Origin: Diatrype stigma | Taxonomy: Eukaryota; Ascomycota; Sordariomycetes; Xylariales; Diatrypaceae | Length of the DNA: 64,000 nucleotides | Direction of reading: 5' to 3' | Assembly (NCBI GenBank): GCA_022225965.2 | Contig: JAKJXP020000017.1 | Span: 434,001-498,000, forward strand | In this document: positions 34,045-46,828 of the stretch, one piece after another | How the letters are laid out: each line of letters opens with the position of its first letter | How positions within the stretch are numbered: position 1 is the stretch's first letter | Notes under the pieces: generated by a model | What the model was told of the DNA's origin: nothing | The model's database searches: none | What the model saw: the letters and a program-made list of their open reading frames with translations, nothing else | Program-made: the position numbers and the translations under genes

Positions 34045-37000
34045 TCAACCATCGGTCTGCATCGTTGATCCGTTTTCGAAGCCGGGATATTGGGAGCCTA
34101 GCGTCTCGGCCCAGTCGTAGTCAAGCGTCATGGGTAACTGCCATACATCTTGTGGCAAGAGCGGTTGGAACATGTTGTTTCCGTTAGCCATCGGTGGTGT
34201 TTGGGCCGGCTGACCGAAGCCAGTGAGTTCGGAGAAGGAACCAAAGTCCGACATGTTGTTGCCAGATCCGAAATCTTGCGACCAGTTGCTCTGCCCGTCG
34301 CCTGACTGTGACGCTGTAGCGTCGGGGGTATTCGTGGCCGTCGTGGCCATTGGACTGCTGTTCTTAGGGTTGTTATTCTGTCGGTTTCGCTCCCCGTGGA
34401 ATTTCGGAGACAACTGCGAGCCCATGGAGTTGTCGTATGTCGGAGTTGGTGTCGCTCCCGGAGCGAGGAGCGAGGCCGCGACGTCAAGTGATTTCGGTGG
34501 TTCGGTACCCTTCCTCTTCCGTTTCGAGGAGTTTTCCTTCTCTGCTTTATCGATGACGACTCTAGCGATGTGCTCAAACTCGTTGCATACCGCAAGCATA
34601 CGGCGGATACCACCCGTCTCTGCTTCCTCTCCGAGTGTGGAGAGGAATGTCACCACGAGGTTCATCAGTCTCGTATCCGACTTGGCTCGTGCATCCAATG
34701 GGTTCTGCAAGATATTGCCGAACAACGTCACGAGAGCAGTAACTGGGAAGTAAAGAATCATCCTACACTCGTTAGCATCAAGCAAATGTCTTCATTGACA
34801 AGGTGAGTTCTTACCACACGCATGAAAAATCGCCTTGCGGAATGTATTTGAGCAACGATATGGTCGCTCGTGCAGCCGAGGCACACAGCGCTGCTGAAGA
34901 GAATACTCTTGGGTTCAGGGGCCTGGTGTTTAGCCCCTGGATGGCATAGTTCGATAACCGGCTTGTCCAGTATCCATGATGAACGGACATACGATGTATA
35001 GTTGTCAGTGCATTGTAATACGACAAATGCAACATAACAACGTGGATAATTAGCGGGGTATGCGAAGCCTTGATTTCGTGTTCCGGGCGGAAATCGATGG
35101 GTATTCTGTCCTTCCAGTCTTCTAGCTCTTTATCGAGCTCGCCTATTATTTGCAGTAGCTCCCCATCTGATCGCTTGGTGGCCCTGGTGGAATAAAGACT
35201 GCGGTAAACCCGACTCTCAATAGTCGTCAACTCACACATCGCACGGAACAGGTTCATTTTGCCCTTCCCATCAGCAAGCGGAATGTTGCCAATATTATCG
35301 GCGGGGTCGGGATCCGGGAGCTCAACGTTCATATCATCGTCATCCTGCGCAGGGGGCCGACCAGACCGCAAACACAGATCCTTATCCAGCATATAGGCGA
35401 TCCAGAATACTCGTTTTCGTTGCTCGATCTCGATAGGGTTCAGATTAAACCCTGTCCCACGTTTGTGCAGACCAATACTATGCGACAGCCTTATGGCAGC
35501 AGCAAGAAGGACAAAAGACGGCTGGGGGTTCGGAGTTCCCTGCATGAAGAGTGATATAGCTAGCAAAGCCTGCACACTCAGTAGATCGGTGTTGCGCATG
35601 GTCAGTTCAGAGAAGACGCCGAGAGCGTTCTTCACATGCGCCCACGCCTTATCGTCTTCTTCTTGAGGCACAAGATTGCTCATAACCCGTAAACGGTAGG
35701 CAATAGCCAGCACGCAGTTAAGACTCGCCCACCAACCGGAACCCTGATAGGGATCGGACGAGTACTGCCTCTCCACCAGGTGCATGAAGGTAGGTTGATG
35801 GAACAGCGGAAACATGCAGTTGAAATTATCGAAGTAATCCTTTAGCAAGGATAAAGCTTCTACTTTCGAGGGCAGAGGCCGAAAGATTGGGCGGTGGAAT
35901 AAATCCCCGAATACTTCTGGCTTCCAGTTAGTCCACTTATGGTCGTCAATGGACACGTCTGAGATCATCTTCTCGAACGAGTTGTCGTTAGTCTTCTGAT
36001 TGACCCATTCGATTCCCTTGGGCGAAAAGATCGAGAAGCCAGATGAAGAGCCTTGCATCCAATAGTTAGCAGATGTCATGTCATCGGAGACAAGCTGCCA
36101 TACCTATGTATCTCGTTTCTCCATTCTGGGTTGTAACCAAAGAGCACATCATCTCCGACAAAGCCTCAACTTCCTCCTCATGCTCCTTCTCTGGCTGCAT
36201 GGAGTCCCGTCCAGGATCCCGGTCCCGGTCCCGATCCTTCGTCGGCTCAGGGGAAGTTAGGGAGCTCTGAGGTGTTGATTCAATGCCGTCGTGTGTTGCT
36301 TGCGACGGCGAGGTTGGATTGGAGGGAATTTGTGATGTTTGCCTTGACTGCTGTACTTTTTCTGACAGCTTCTTCTCCAACGTGGCAAGGTCAGTATCGA
36401 CATCATCATCTCCAAGGAGGCCTTTGTCAAAGTCATTAGTCAGTGTCTTCAAGATGCGCCGTGATTTCTAGACAATCCCCGGAGATATGGCTTGGCAAAC
36501 CCCGGTCAAAGATGTTGGGCGCATACCAGATAACCTCAGCAAACTCTCCATGCGCATCAGACGGTTCTCTAGACCTTCGATGTATTTCGCTCTATATACG
36601 GATGATTAGCCAACGCGCGGGGATGGGTAAGATGAGCAAAAAGGGGGCGAGCCCGCCTAAGTCCGCACACATACCCTTTCGGAGGACTTCGCTTTTTCTC
36701 AACTTGTGTAAATACGCAGTCCGTCTTATAATTAATGCAATGCGTGCAAGCTGGGAGCTTCCCATCGCACTTGATCTGTTTCACGCTTGGAATTAGCAGC
36801 CGATCAGCATGCTGTGTAACCTGACACCGTTGTCGATGATGCGACGAGATGTCGGCCTCCAAGTATATACTACCTAATAGAAATACACAACACATGACAC
36901 ATGATGCTTTCTAGAGATGGGAGCTCTAGTAAGAACTTACCTTCTTCTTCCGGCACATATCGCAAGCCTGTGATGTGATGCGATCAGTTTTGGATCCCCC

Positions 37001-37271
37001 CCAAAATCGACTTATAAGCCGTATATAGATGGGTATATAGATGGGCAAATTCCTAGCTCACTCTTGCGATTCTCCTCCTCTTGGCCTCGTTTGGATCCTC
37101 TAACAGAGACGTCGGATCGAAAGCGATCTGGGCCGCGAGATCCGGTGGCAAGACGGGCATGCCGTCGTGGCCATAGTGGCCGAATATCTGCGGCGGCGGG
37201 TTCATCAACTGCGGCGGTTGGGGCATTCCGGGGACCTGGAATCCACCAGGATCGACTCTGATGCGATCCAT
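34045..37271 (-). CDS. Zn2Cys6 transcription factor with fungal-specific regulatory domain
   Basis: Seven exons on the minus strand (37271-37062, 36967-36941, 36775-36675, 36591-36527, 36421-36104, 36051-34815, 34762-34045) join in frame to 891 aa. A Pro/Gly-rich leader is followed by RRRIAR and the binuclear cluster at residues 72-99 with spacing C-x2-C-x6-C-x6-C-x2-C-x6-C. A linker and dimerisation helix ([22 protein letters not shown]) come next, then an acidic/Ser segment. The fungal_trans regulatory domain covers about 300-560 ([54 protein letters not shown]). The C-terminus (about 700-891) is Ser/Thr/Gln/Asn-rich with WSQDFG and DYDWAETLG, a likely activation region. It is nuclear and binds CGG-type half-sites by family. 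Regulon unknown. The zinc cluster is split by an intron and a 27 nt micro-exon encodes its first two Cys. Confidence 0.85.
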
Positions 37272-37520
37272 GATCGGTGCGTTGGCCTTCTTTGTTTTCC
37301 TTGTGCTTTTAATTTTGTAGCATCCCCAGGATGATCGATCGCTATTATCGCTACTTGCTCTAGTTTCTCGCTCGTCGGAAATTGTTGATGTGAAAGAGGG
37401 AGAGTTGGCTGGAGATTGGCGTCGAGGAAGTCAAGTCGAACAATCGCAGTATAGTGGGGAAGAAGTGGGTGCAGTAGGTAGGTACAGGTATGTATGTGCG
37501 AAGCAGGTGCAAGGTATACT

Positions 37521-37565
37521 TGTATGTGTGTATGTCTGTATGTCTGTATGTCTGTATGTAGGTAT
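37521..37565. repeat. (TGTATGTC)n tandem repeat
   Basis: Imperfect octamer units TGTATGTC/TGTATGTG about 250 bases upstream of the transcription factor start, in its likely promoter. Confidence 0.75.
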
Positions 37566-37668
37566 CGTCGTTCGTCGCGGGGGACTTGGGGGGCAGAGGG
37601 GGGGTTGTGAGAAGCGAAACTCCGTTCTTTAGTCGGGTTTGGGGAAACTTGGGGGCAGAAATCAGAGC

Positions 37669-37713
37669 CTCGAACCTCGAAACTTTGAACTTCGAACTTC
37701 GAACTTCGAGCTT
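37669..37713. repeat. (TTCGAAC)n tandem repeat
   Basis: Units of CTTCGAA/CTTTGAA repeated about five times with small changes. Confidence 0.75.
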
Positions 37714-39985
37714 CTCACTTCAGAGTCAAACCCAATCCCGTACCGTCTCAGCTAAGTCTTCAAGTGCGGCAAAATGTGGGCTGATGGGCCTGGGGATTAC
37801 CAATCCTGACCATCGGGCTTTGACACTTCAGACGGTGTAGCGGCTTGCTATTCGCTGGGTCGACCAGTAAGGGGCTGAGCGCTGACGCTAAGCTCTAGGC
37901 CACTGTCATGACCGGACTATACACATGCGCTAGTCCAGTTAGCCTGTGGCAGCTTGTGTCGATGCTGGACCAGGACATCGCTGGCGCCGGTAGCGCCTCG
38001 ACTGCTTCACGGGGTTCTATATTTCGTACAAAGGGGAACGTTCAAGCTTACACCTGGGGGAGGGGGAGGGGGAGGTTCACGGCCACACAACAACATCTTG
38101 CTGTCCCGCCAATACAACATTTGTAATTGTTGTAACTATTATATTTAAAGATCGTGGCTGTTGATGCCGCGTATTCTGCTATTTTGGGACCAGCAAACAC
38201 CCAACTCGAGGCTATGTATACAGCGCAAAGAATGGGGCGCTGTCAACCTTCACACTTGAAGGTTCACAACCAGCATACAAGATGTGCTTAAGATGGGACG
38301 CGAGGACCGTTAACTCCTGCTTTGTTTGCCGAATACAGATGCCGACCTATAGAGGCCGCTGTAGCGACGAATGCTAGGTTAGCGAGTCATTTGTGTATAG
38401 TCCTAACAATTTATATATGTGAGGCTTTCGCAGGAGGATGCTTGGCCCCTTGGTCTAGTAAGGGGTTGCCGAGACATTCCTTCGAGCAGCGACGTCGCTA
38501 CCTACTCGGTCCCGGGACGACGCAGGTGATCGAGACTCCGTACCTGACCTCCAGTAGTAAGTAGCCATTCGCTACCGTTTGCATGGGATATCGGTAGGTC
38601 ATCGTGAGAACTCGATCCCCGGTAGCAAAGTGATGTTGCCCGATATAACTACCTCCAACAATGGCTATCTACTAGTAGTATATACTTACAAATGCTATAT
38701 ACCTGCGTGCTATAGCCTAGACTAGAGCACGGACATAATAGCGTGCACCTTAATCAAGCGACCCTTCGACCCTTGGAGGCAAGGTTACATTACCCAATTA
38801 CTACCGGTACCTACACATACATACTATGGTCGTAGAAGCAGATGTGTGTATGAGGCCGCCCAGAGAATACCCTTACTACGGACGGTAGTGAATATACTAC
38901 TTCCGACATATAAGCAGGTAGGCTGGTTGCAGTAACTGGTAGGGTCACCGTTGTATCAATCCCGACGCAATCTGGTTATGCGACGTGTGACGCGCAATGA
39001 ACGAGCGAACATGTTTGTTTTCCGCCCTAACTAACTGTCCGGACGACTACGGGAACCCCATACCCCGGCAATTGAGCGGAGGCGAGGAGATGTGGATATG
39101 TAGGGAAATTGATGATGAATATAAAGTCAGGCCTTACAGACAATTATACCTAGTAGGTAGTCAGGTATCAACATGGAATTCTTTTTACTGGTGCGAGTCT
39201 CACTAATAGCAACCTGGTGCTCAGCCTGTTATCCAATTATCTATCTACCAATATCGACCGTAGAAAACAACACCTGATCAAAAGACAATACTAACTGACA
39301 TACGATCCCTCATTCATGTCAAGGCAAGCAAGAAGAGAAGGAATACGTGCGTCCGCGGGTCCCGTCCCAGCATGAACCCGGCTCGTTGATCGACCGGTTG
39401 GCGGAGTTTTGGCAGCAAGCGGCGGCAGAGCATTCCCATAGCTAAGTGTTTCAGGTCTGCCTCAGGAGTTTGCAATGGCAAAAGCCCATCCCATTCCATC
39501 CCATCCCATTCATACGTACATACCTAACCGCCCTCCCTCCGCCCTACCGGACAAGCGAAAAGTCTCCGGAAGAACTGGACAAATCAAAAGGGAGGGCTAC
39601 CCTATCTTGCTGCCTAACATGTGCATACATAGTACGTAGGTTACTGCATCTATCTATGGATACACACAAGTATAGCAGGCAGCACGGACCTTCATCTTGA
39701 CATATGTACAAAAGTACAGTACACAAGAACCTGGAAGGGTCCGGGCTGGAATCCATAAATATATGCCGTCATTGGAATGCATGAGCGTCGATATACCACT
39801 TCGGCATATGTGTGGATAACGGCACCCGCATGGAATCTTTACCTACCTACATAGATACGCGACACGCATGTAGGTAATAGTTAGACCTGTCTACACGCAG
39901 CGAGTTTCTGAATCTCTTTAATAAGATGGTCGCCGATGATCGACGATGACGACCCTATTACAAATTTACGTAAAACTCACAAGTA

Positions 39986-40020
39986 CACTTCACTTCACTT
40001 CACTTCACTTCACTTCACTG
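39986..40020. repeat. (CACTT)7 tandem array
   Basis: Seven pentamers, the last imperfect (CACTG). A very regular short array in intergenic DNA. Confidence 0.9.
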
Positions 40021-40519
40021 CGAGGGACACACACACAAACACAAGTATAATAGCATACCAAAGAGGCCAGATGGACGGATGGTTGGGATCTTCAATGCTT
40101 CTCGCTTCGTCCCTGTTCCAGGGCTCGATTAGATAGATGGCTTACATTATATGTACATGAAATGCCTTTTTTTTTATCTTCTTCTCTCGTCTAGCTCTCC
40201 CCCTCTCTCCAATGTGGCGAAGAAGATGTCAACCAGCAGGACTAGTCGGGGTTTGGTCGACCAGCCAGCCCAGCCGCTTCCCATTCCTGCTCCTGGCTCC
40301 TGGGCTCCTGAATTCTACTCATGACCGCGCTTGCTTTCCAGAAGAAAATGTATCCCAAACATTGAAAACGCCGGGCCGGGCCTTATGTAGGTAGATGTCA
40401 CGGGTATATAAACAACAGGCCATCGCATCGGAGGGTGTCTGCTCTGCCGTATGCCAAGCGGCATTATCCAGCTTTCAGTTGATGATGAAATGTATAAAAG
40501 TAGTGAAACGCTTCAAATG

Positions 40520-42268
40520 TCATAAATTCTCCGAGAATCTCGACCGAGATCCCATCGAACGGATCGACCCGTCGTGAGACGGCTCCGACCGGCCGAGTGG
40601 GTCTCTCGGGGGCGGCTCGAGGACCGCAAAATCGTCGCTGAAAGGGCCCTGTTCCGTGACGGGTGTCCTGGACGGGCTGGGGTGGTAAACCGGGACGCCG
40701 CTCTCGGGCCGCATCGGCGATCCGACAGCGAACCTCGGTTTGCCTAGGAATGCCACCGAGTCTCTGTATGAGGCCTGCGTGCCGCTGCTCATCATGGTAT
40801 CACGTGGGTTGGGATCACGTGGGTCGTTGTATCCATCGCCTCCGCTGGTTAGCACCGAGGGCAACTTCCTACCGGAAAGCTTCTGGAAACTCTTCTCACC
40901 GCCTTCTTGAGATCCGCGCTTGGTAAGGCTCGCAAGAGCCGCGGGGACAGCGAAGGGAGCCTGGCGTTCTTGCTCCGACATCTCGCCCGCTCCACCGGGT
41001 CCGGAACCGGAACCGGGACCTCCGCCAGGCGCAGGAGCTCCGATCCCCCGTTCGCCCAGAGAACCCTGAGCAAGTTTCAGGGCAAGCTGCCGTTTCCTCC
41101 ATTTGATAAGGCCCAGCGCCAAGAGAAGAATGAAGGCGAGCCCGGCTATGCCACCCAAAACGCCGCCCGCAACAGTACCTGCTGGAGGCCCATCCGAACC
41201 AGAAGCGCTGCTGCTATCTGTAGCAGACGGGATCGAAGCAGATGACTCTCCACCAGCGCCACCAGCGAAATCGTTATCGGGGTCGCTAGTTGTGGATGGA
41301 AGCCAAGAAGTGGAAGAAGAGACGGTCTTGAAGGTAGCAGTAGCACTGCTTGAAGCCGAAGAGGCGAAAGCGGATGATGCAAAAGAGGTGCTGGATAATG
41401 AATTACTCGGTGATGAACTTGTAGCAGTAGCTGAAAGGACTGTAGCAGAACTAGAACTAGAATTGGTATTAAGGAGTGAAGTCAGTGAAGTCGACAGGGC
41501 TACGTCGGAGTTAGCAGAAGAACGGTGCGGTTGGAAAGGATCCCGTCTCGCTTCGGAGATAAGGAGCATCGAGGAACACTAACCTTCGGTCGAATTAGTT
41601 ATACTAGGGAACGTGGGGAAAGCAGAATCGTCAGATGAAGGAGTGGAAGTAATAGGCGTATAAGACAAGGTGGGAAAGGGCGACATAGAAGAGTCGGACG
41701 GCAACGGCGTCACTGTCGGGGAATCTGTTGACGGTGACAGCGTCGTGGCATCTCCGCTGCTGCCGGTGGGAACGATCGACGGCGACAAAAACGAAGGCGA
41801 AGACGAAAATGTAGACGCAGACGCAGACGCAGACGCAGACGTTGACGAATTTGATGCTATTGAGCTTGTCCAAGCATCACTGGTACTGACGTCGGTAGTT
41901 GGCTCGGCTGGCGGTTGGGGTATAGTTGTCACATCCCCACTGGGAGGGAGGGTTTGGATATCGATTACCGACCCAGTAGCATCAATGATCTCCACGACAG
42001 AAATGGTTTCGACAATGACGACGTTGTCCGAAGTATCGCGCTTCGATGCGGCCCTTGTATTCTCGTGCACGTGGTGGTGCTGATGTTGAGAACGAATGTG
42101 GTTGTGGTTGTGGTTGTGGCTATGATTAGTGATGTCGTGATTGTAACGACTATGTAAACGATTGTGGTTATGGTTGTGGTTGTGGTTGTGGTTGTGCGGA
42201 CGCTGATGGTCGCGCAAAACGGTGTTGCGGGCCTCAGGGAGTGAAGGCGCCGGAACTGGTTCAGGCAT
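40520..42268 (-). CDS. Single-pass membrane protein with His/Asn-repeat and Ser/Thr-rich ectodomain
   Basis: Two exons on the minus strand (42268-41584 and 41499-40520) join in frame to 554 aa; the 84 nt intron has GTTAGT, a GCTAAC branch site and GTAG. Near the N-terminus, residues 25-70 contain alternating His-Asn blocks (HNHNHNHNHNHN, then HSHNHNHNHI and HQHHHVH). A Ser/Thr/Pro-rich stretch of about 230 residues, including SASASASAS, follows, as in O-mannosylated fungal wall-sensor ectodomains. A Gly/Ala/Leu membrane span lies at about 334-358 (start TVAGGVLGGIAGLAF), then KWRKR and a 190 aa Ser/Pro/Gly-rich cytoplasmic tail. The plan resembles WSC/MID2-type or mucin-like sensors, but no WSC Cys domain and no signal peptide are visible. 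Either an upstream exon is missing or insertion uses the span itself. The His-rich block could bind metal (inference). Confidence 0.68.
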
Positions 42269-45200
42269 CGCGCGTGGCGGTGAATTTTTTTTAAAGGAGT
42301 GACTGGTGAATACGAGCTCGATGAGGTGTCAACGGCTTCCCGTTGGTCGGATCCGGGTTGGTTGCTGACTTCGAAGCTGCTAAAGGAGTGCTGCTAAAAG
42401 AGTGGAATTTCGAATTCGGAAGGTCAAAGTCGTCGATGCATAGAGAATCCCATTATCGTCGAGCCTCTTTTCTTCCTCGTAACTCAAGTGCCCTGTGTGT
42501 GTTCTTTCAGATGTCAGACTCCACGCTCCCTCTCTCTGTCTTTTGTCTCTGTCTCTGTCTCTCTCGCGCTCCTCTCGTTGCGGTGTCCTCCTGTGGCTCC
42601 CGGCTTCATCTGCTGCTCCTCACTGCTGATTGTCCGCGAGTGAAGCTAGAACGGAACATTGAGCACCGCGCAGCGACTAAGGATCGGAGGGTCGGCAAGT
42701 CGCGTGGGCAAGAAAGAGGTGAAAAGGGGAGAGAAACGAAAGCAAATGGCGGACGGCCGTGTGCTAATATTACCTATTACTCTATTACTACTACGAAATA
42801 CTACCACAACCCATCCGTTCCTATGCCCTATGCAGGTAAAACGAAAGATAGCCGGGCCAGATTAAAATGAGGAAAAGGGACTTGGTTCTTCTGCGTTCCT
42901 CTTTCGTGTATGTATCGTGTATGTATGTCCAGTTATTCCAGTGTGCATCCAAGGCACCCTTGTCTTGCTTGTGTACATATGGCAGGATATGGGTTGTACA
43001 TATGTCGGTTTGGGTCGGTTTGGGGGAGGCATACTCGAGGCATAAGGGCTGCTCCCCTGCAAATCGCACTAGAATAGGTACCTGCTACCATTCTTTCATT
43101 TCGCTTGAGATGAGCAGCTATCCCTACGAGCAGGGGGCATGTCGGAACCCGCCAATCACGCGCGGCAACCAGGCCAGGGCCGGCGAAACAAGCGAATCAT
43201 TTCCCTCCAACGGCTGGGGCAGACCCGTTGCCATTGGTTGCATCGCAGCGCATCGGCCAAACAAAATAACTGGGGCTACTGTAGTTGGCATACGTACAGA
43301 CGTTGTAGTTCTGGTCTGGCAGTCTGGCAGTCTAGCAGTAACCAGTAGTTGTTAGCTAGCAACCAGTTACCTACATACTATGTAGGATATCCGAGTGCTT
43401 GGCCTTCCATATCATTGAGCCTTGAGTCTGGAGTCTCGAGTGCCGGTGACTGCACTCATGATGAGTTGACAACGCAGACCAACAGCAGGATGATGACTGC
43501 AGCAGCTTGCTGGCATATTCTGGTGCGCTCACGGGCAATAGGCTACATCCATAGCTACTATATATATATATGATGCTAGGTATGCCATAAGGATGAGTGG
43601 CTCGGACATTGAGACCGTCGAAGGCCTTTTGATAGGAACAATGGCACTGGACCAGCATTTGTTCATTAAGGGATAGGCCGTATGGCCTGATGGTTCATGG
43701 ATCATGGGCCTTGAGGCTTGGGGCTTGGGGGCTTGGGGACATGCGAGCATAGCATGAAGAAGCCCTACTCGATTTCCCTAAATGAAGAGACTCTGCGTAA
43801 GAATGGCTGTGGATATAAGTAGTTACGTACGCGTGAAGTATCTGCTTCGTAGGTTGGTTGTTATTCCCAGGCATAGCAGACTACCAGCTAGCGTTCGTCA
43901 AGCGCTGCGGCTAGAAGTCCCCTCAAAGCGGCGCGCATATCGTGTTCCGGTGAGCCAGGGAAAATAGGGAACTAGGCGTTGCAGGGGAGATAAACTAATC
44001 AGGACATCGTATTGCCAAGGACACAAATAGGGTGTGGACGTCGCAAGAGAAACAGATGTACGAAGAAGAGGGGTCAACACTTACAACATATGTAGGTAGC
44101 CATTTTCTCTCTGATAGGCTTCTGCGTTCGCTGTTCCTTCTCACCAAATCCTGTTAGATGGTAGGTGGTAGGTATGCATACGAAGGTCGAGTTCAAAATC
44201 AATGGTCATGCCAAGAAATTAGCCACAGTACGCAGCCACCCAAGCTCATAAGGCTGGTCCCCTAACGCTTCAGGGGCTTTAGTGCCAATAGCCGCTAATG
44301 CTACAGGTATCCTAGGCGTTAACGGAAAAGCTAAAGCCTACACAATGCACTAACCCCCTATACAGTATTCAGTATAGCATTCTGATATTCGTACTGTAAC
44401 TACTTTCTTGGCATGCCTCTTGATTTTGAACTCGACCTTCGTAGCAAGCAATATATCGTACACATACTTTGCAATGCGTACGAATCTCATCTACCCACGC
44501 TACGGTAGCTAGCTTTCAGGGTTAGAAAAGCGGCGGGAAAAACCTCGTCAGCTTTGAGATCAAACATGCCTGCCTGCCTTGCCTGCCTTGTCCTTACACA
44601 ATCCGAATCACAGGGGACCATCTTGATGGGGCCAAAACCGCTGGTCTTCATTTTACCTTTTTCCATTTCATCGTAGCTGCAATCGAGCGATCCATTCGAA
44701 CCCTTTACAAGGGCAAGGTCCCCCTTCACACACTGACATAATACTTGTGTGATAAGAGACGGGCCAAAAGTCGGCAAACTCCTTTACTTCTCTTGACAGT
44801 GCGCCCGATTATTGTTGTAGACAGTATACAAAAGGCCTGGGGGTGCTAAGGGCACAACATAGCGCCAACTACACTAAGACTATCACCTTTAGGCTGAGTT
44901 TCAGTTGATAATGGATGAATAACAACGAGCTATAAACTGATAAATTATGGAGGGGGAGTATACAGTGCCTTCTAGCTAGGCCTATACTGAAAGGCTCTGT
45001 TTAAAAGTCTGTTAACTTTTGGCCGCTACCTTGGACGTAGTCATATTGAAACAAATCCAATTCGATGCATTCTGAGCTGAGGCCGCAAGGCGATACCGCT
45101 CAAATCTCGCAGCCGTTCACTAATCAGTAGTAAGAACAGTTCATCCCTTCATTCAACGGCATGACGTACATATATTAATTTGCTTGCCATTGTATATGAA

Positions 45201-46094
45201 TTAGCTAAGCACTATCTAATAAGTTATGTATTATATGTATGGAGTTGAAAACCTCGGGCTGGGTAGACACTTGAAAATAATACCTACCTACCTTGCATCC
45301 CCTCCAAGGTTGCTAATTACAGTAGATCATTCGTACCTGCATATCTTGCTTACATTGGACCCTTCAGGAATACGAAGCGGATTTGGTTACCCAAGTAGGC
45401 AACTTGTATATATGATGGTGATGGTGGTGCCACCGTTGATGACCCTCCTATCAGGAGCTTCCATTCCCATTCCCTGTACTACTAGTTAGACTAGACGAAG
45501 CGCGTATGCAAGTCAAAAGGAAACCTTGAACTGAAAATAGCAGGAGTTTGTTTCGAAACAGCCGACACGTGCTTTGGCGGGTCATCGATCTTACGTTAGG
45601 CATCGGCTTGTCGATATATTTGAATGTACGTACTATGTAGGTAGGAACAAATGTACATCACATCGTGCGTTGTAACTTATAGTTGGCAACTGATACGGTA
45701 TGAGGCTCTGTGTGGTTATCTCCTAACTGTTATGATATATCATTGATTTGATAGGTAATCGCTCTTGTCATGTTCCGACTACAATTTCAAGATATGTTCT
45801 CCCGTTCTAAGAGAGATCCAACAATTGTGCCAGAGATTCTCACCAGGGAAGACCCAGGATCAAACACGGGGATAATGGCTGCTTATGTCTAACAGCATGA
45901 ATGGGCTCGAAAATATCGTCTTTTGGGTATCTTTTTTGAATCCTCCCATGCAGCCAATGCTACTACAGTACAGTATATTTGTGTAGATCTCACGCCCCCC
46001 AAGCAAAACAAGGTAAGTGAGAAGAGGCAAACAGAATGAACACCCCAACGCCGGCCATCCGCTCCATGCACATCTTGATGGTTCCGCTGCCTGC
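42269..46094. other. 3.8 kb intergenic region containing a MITE-like element
   Basis: Between the His/Asn-rich gene promoter and the 3' end of LOC1. Apart from the inverted-repeat element at 44179-44443 no gene is supported. CTTGGGG-like repeats occur near 43710-43740. Several 60-100 codon frames have no family features. Confidence 0.5.
44179..44443. mobile_element. MITE-like non-autonomous DNA transposon with 54 bp terminal inverted repeats
   Basis: The left end 44179-44232 and the reverse complement of the right end 44390-44443 match over 54 bases with six mismatches; the outer 24 bases are identical (starting TACGAAGGTCGAG). The whole element is 265 bp and has no coding capacity. The termini start and end with TA, which would fit a TA target as in Tc1/mariner; alternatively the flanking GCA on each side could be a 3 bp duplication. 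The interior holds a second shorter inverted pair (TAACGC/GCGTTA). Such small elements are mobilised by a transposase elsewhere in the genome; none is seen here. Confidence 0.75.
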
Positions 46095-46828
46095 CTACGC
46101 AAAGGCAACGCGCTTCTTCTTCGCCTTCGCAGCATTGGTGCCAGCCAACACGGCGTCCTTGATGCCGTCGCCGCCGCCGTCGGACGGGCGGGTTCGTTTC
46201 CTCTTCTTCCGCAGGGAATCCTTGGTCTCTTCTAGCTTCGACTGCTTTTCCTGCTCCTTCTTCTCCGCCTCTACCTTCCTCGCTTCCCGGATCTCCTCCA
46301 TCTGCCGGGCCTTCATCATCTTGGACTCGATCTGGCCCTCTTTCTCGGCCTGGACAAGGGCGAGTATGGTGCTCATCGTCTCCTGTAGCAGCATCGTGAG
46401 TTAGCGTATCTGTTCATCTGCGGTCTCGGTTTCGGCTTGCTTGTGCATTGGATCTGCGGGAGGGAGCCCCGTCCGGTCCACCCGCCCGTCCATACACTCG
46501 TTGGTCCGCCCGTCATGTCACGTACCTTGTCATCTACGAAGACCTTGCCCTTCTTCTTCCCCTTCGGCTTCGTGACCCCCATGGGCGTCACCATGTTCAG
46601 TTCCGGGATGCCGAGCTCCTTCTCCGAGTAGACCTTCTTGTGCTTCTTCTTCAGACGATCGGCCGCGCTCTTCGTCCCGACCTGCCTGGTGGACGCCGCT
46701 GATCCTTTGCGTGGTTTCGTCTTGATGATGCCATCGGACGGCGCGGCTTTGGAGGATTTGCTCCCCTTTATGCCGGACCCATTCGTGGCGTGCTTGTTTT
46801 TTACCGTTCTGGTTTTGGACGGCGGCAT
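46095..46828 (-). CDS. loc1: LOC1-like 60S ribosome assembly and mRNA localisation protein
   Basis: Two exons on the minus strand (46828-46526 and 46382-46095) join in phase 0 to 196 aa; the 143 nt intron has GTACGT and CTACAG. Highly basic, Lys/Ala/Ser-rich. The signature is [15 protein letters not shown] near residue 65-80, matching the YSEKDLNIPTLN block of yeast Loc1, followed by [12 protein letters not shown] at the splice. The second exon is a long charged helix ([24 protein letters not shown]) ending KKKRVAFA, like the yeast end KKVSFAQ. By family it is a nucleolar RNA-binding protein needed for 60S maturation and, in yeast, ASH1 mRNA localisation. It shares a 568 bp intergenic region with the divergent HIS3 gene. 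Confidence 0.85.

Larger units (their letters stand above)
37272..40519. other. 3.2 kb intergenic region with several tandem repeats
   Basis: No gene supported between the transcription factor promoter and the 3' end of the His/Asn-rich gene. It carries TGTATGTC repeats, TTCGAAC repeats, a CACTT array and an eight-bp hairpin AACCTTCA-CACT-TGAAGGTT at 38247-38268. Short frames over these are low complexity. Confidence 0.5.

Noticed and set aside
44487..44777. 96-codon minus-strand frame with several Cys
   Set aside because: No start context, splice support or family; next to the MITE-like element, so possibly repeat-derived, but not shown.
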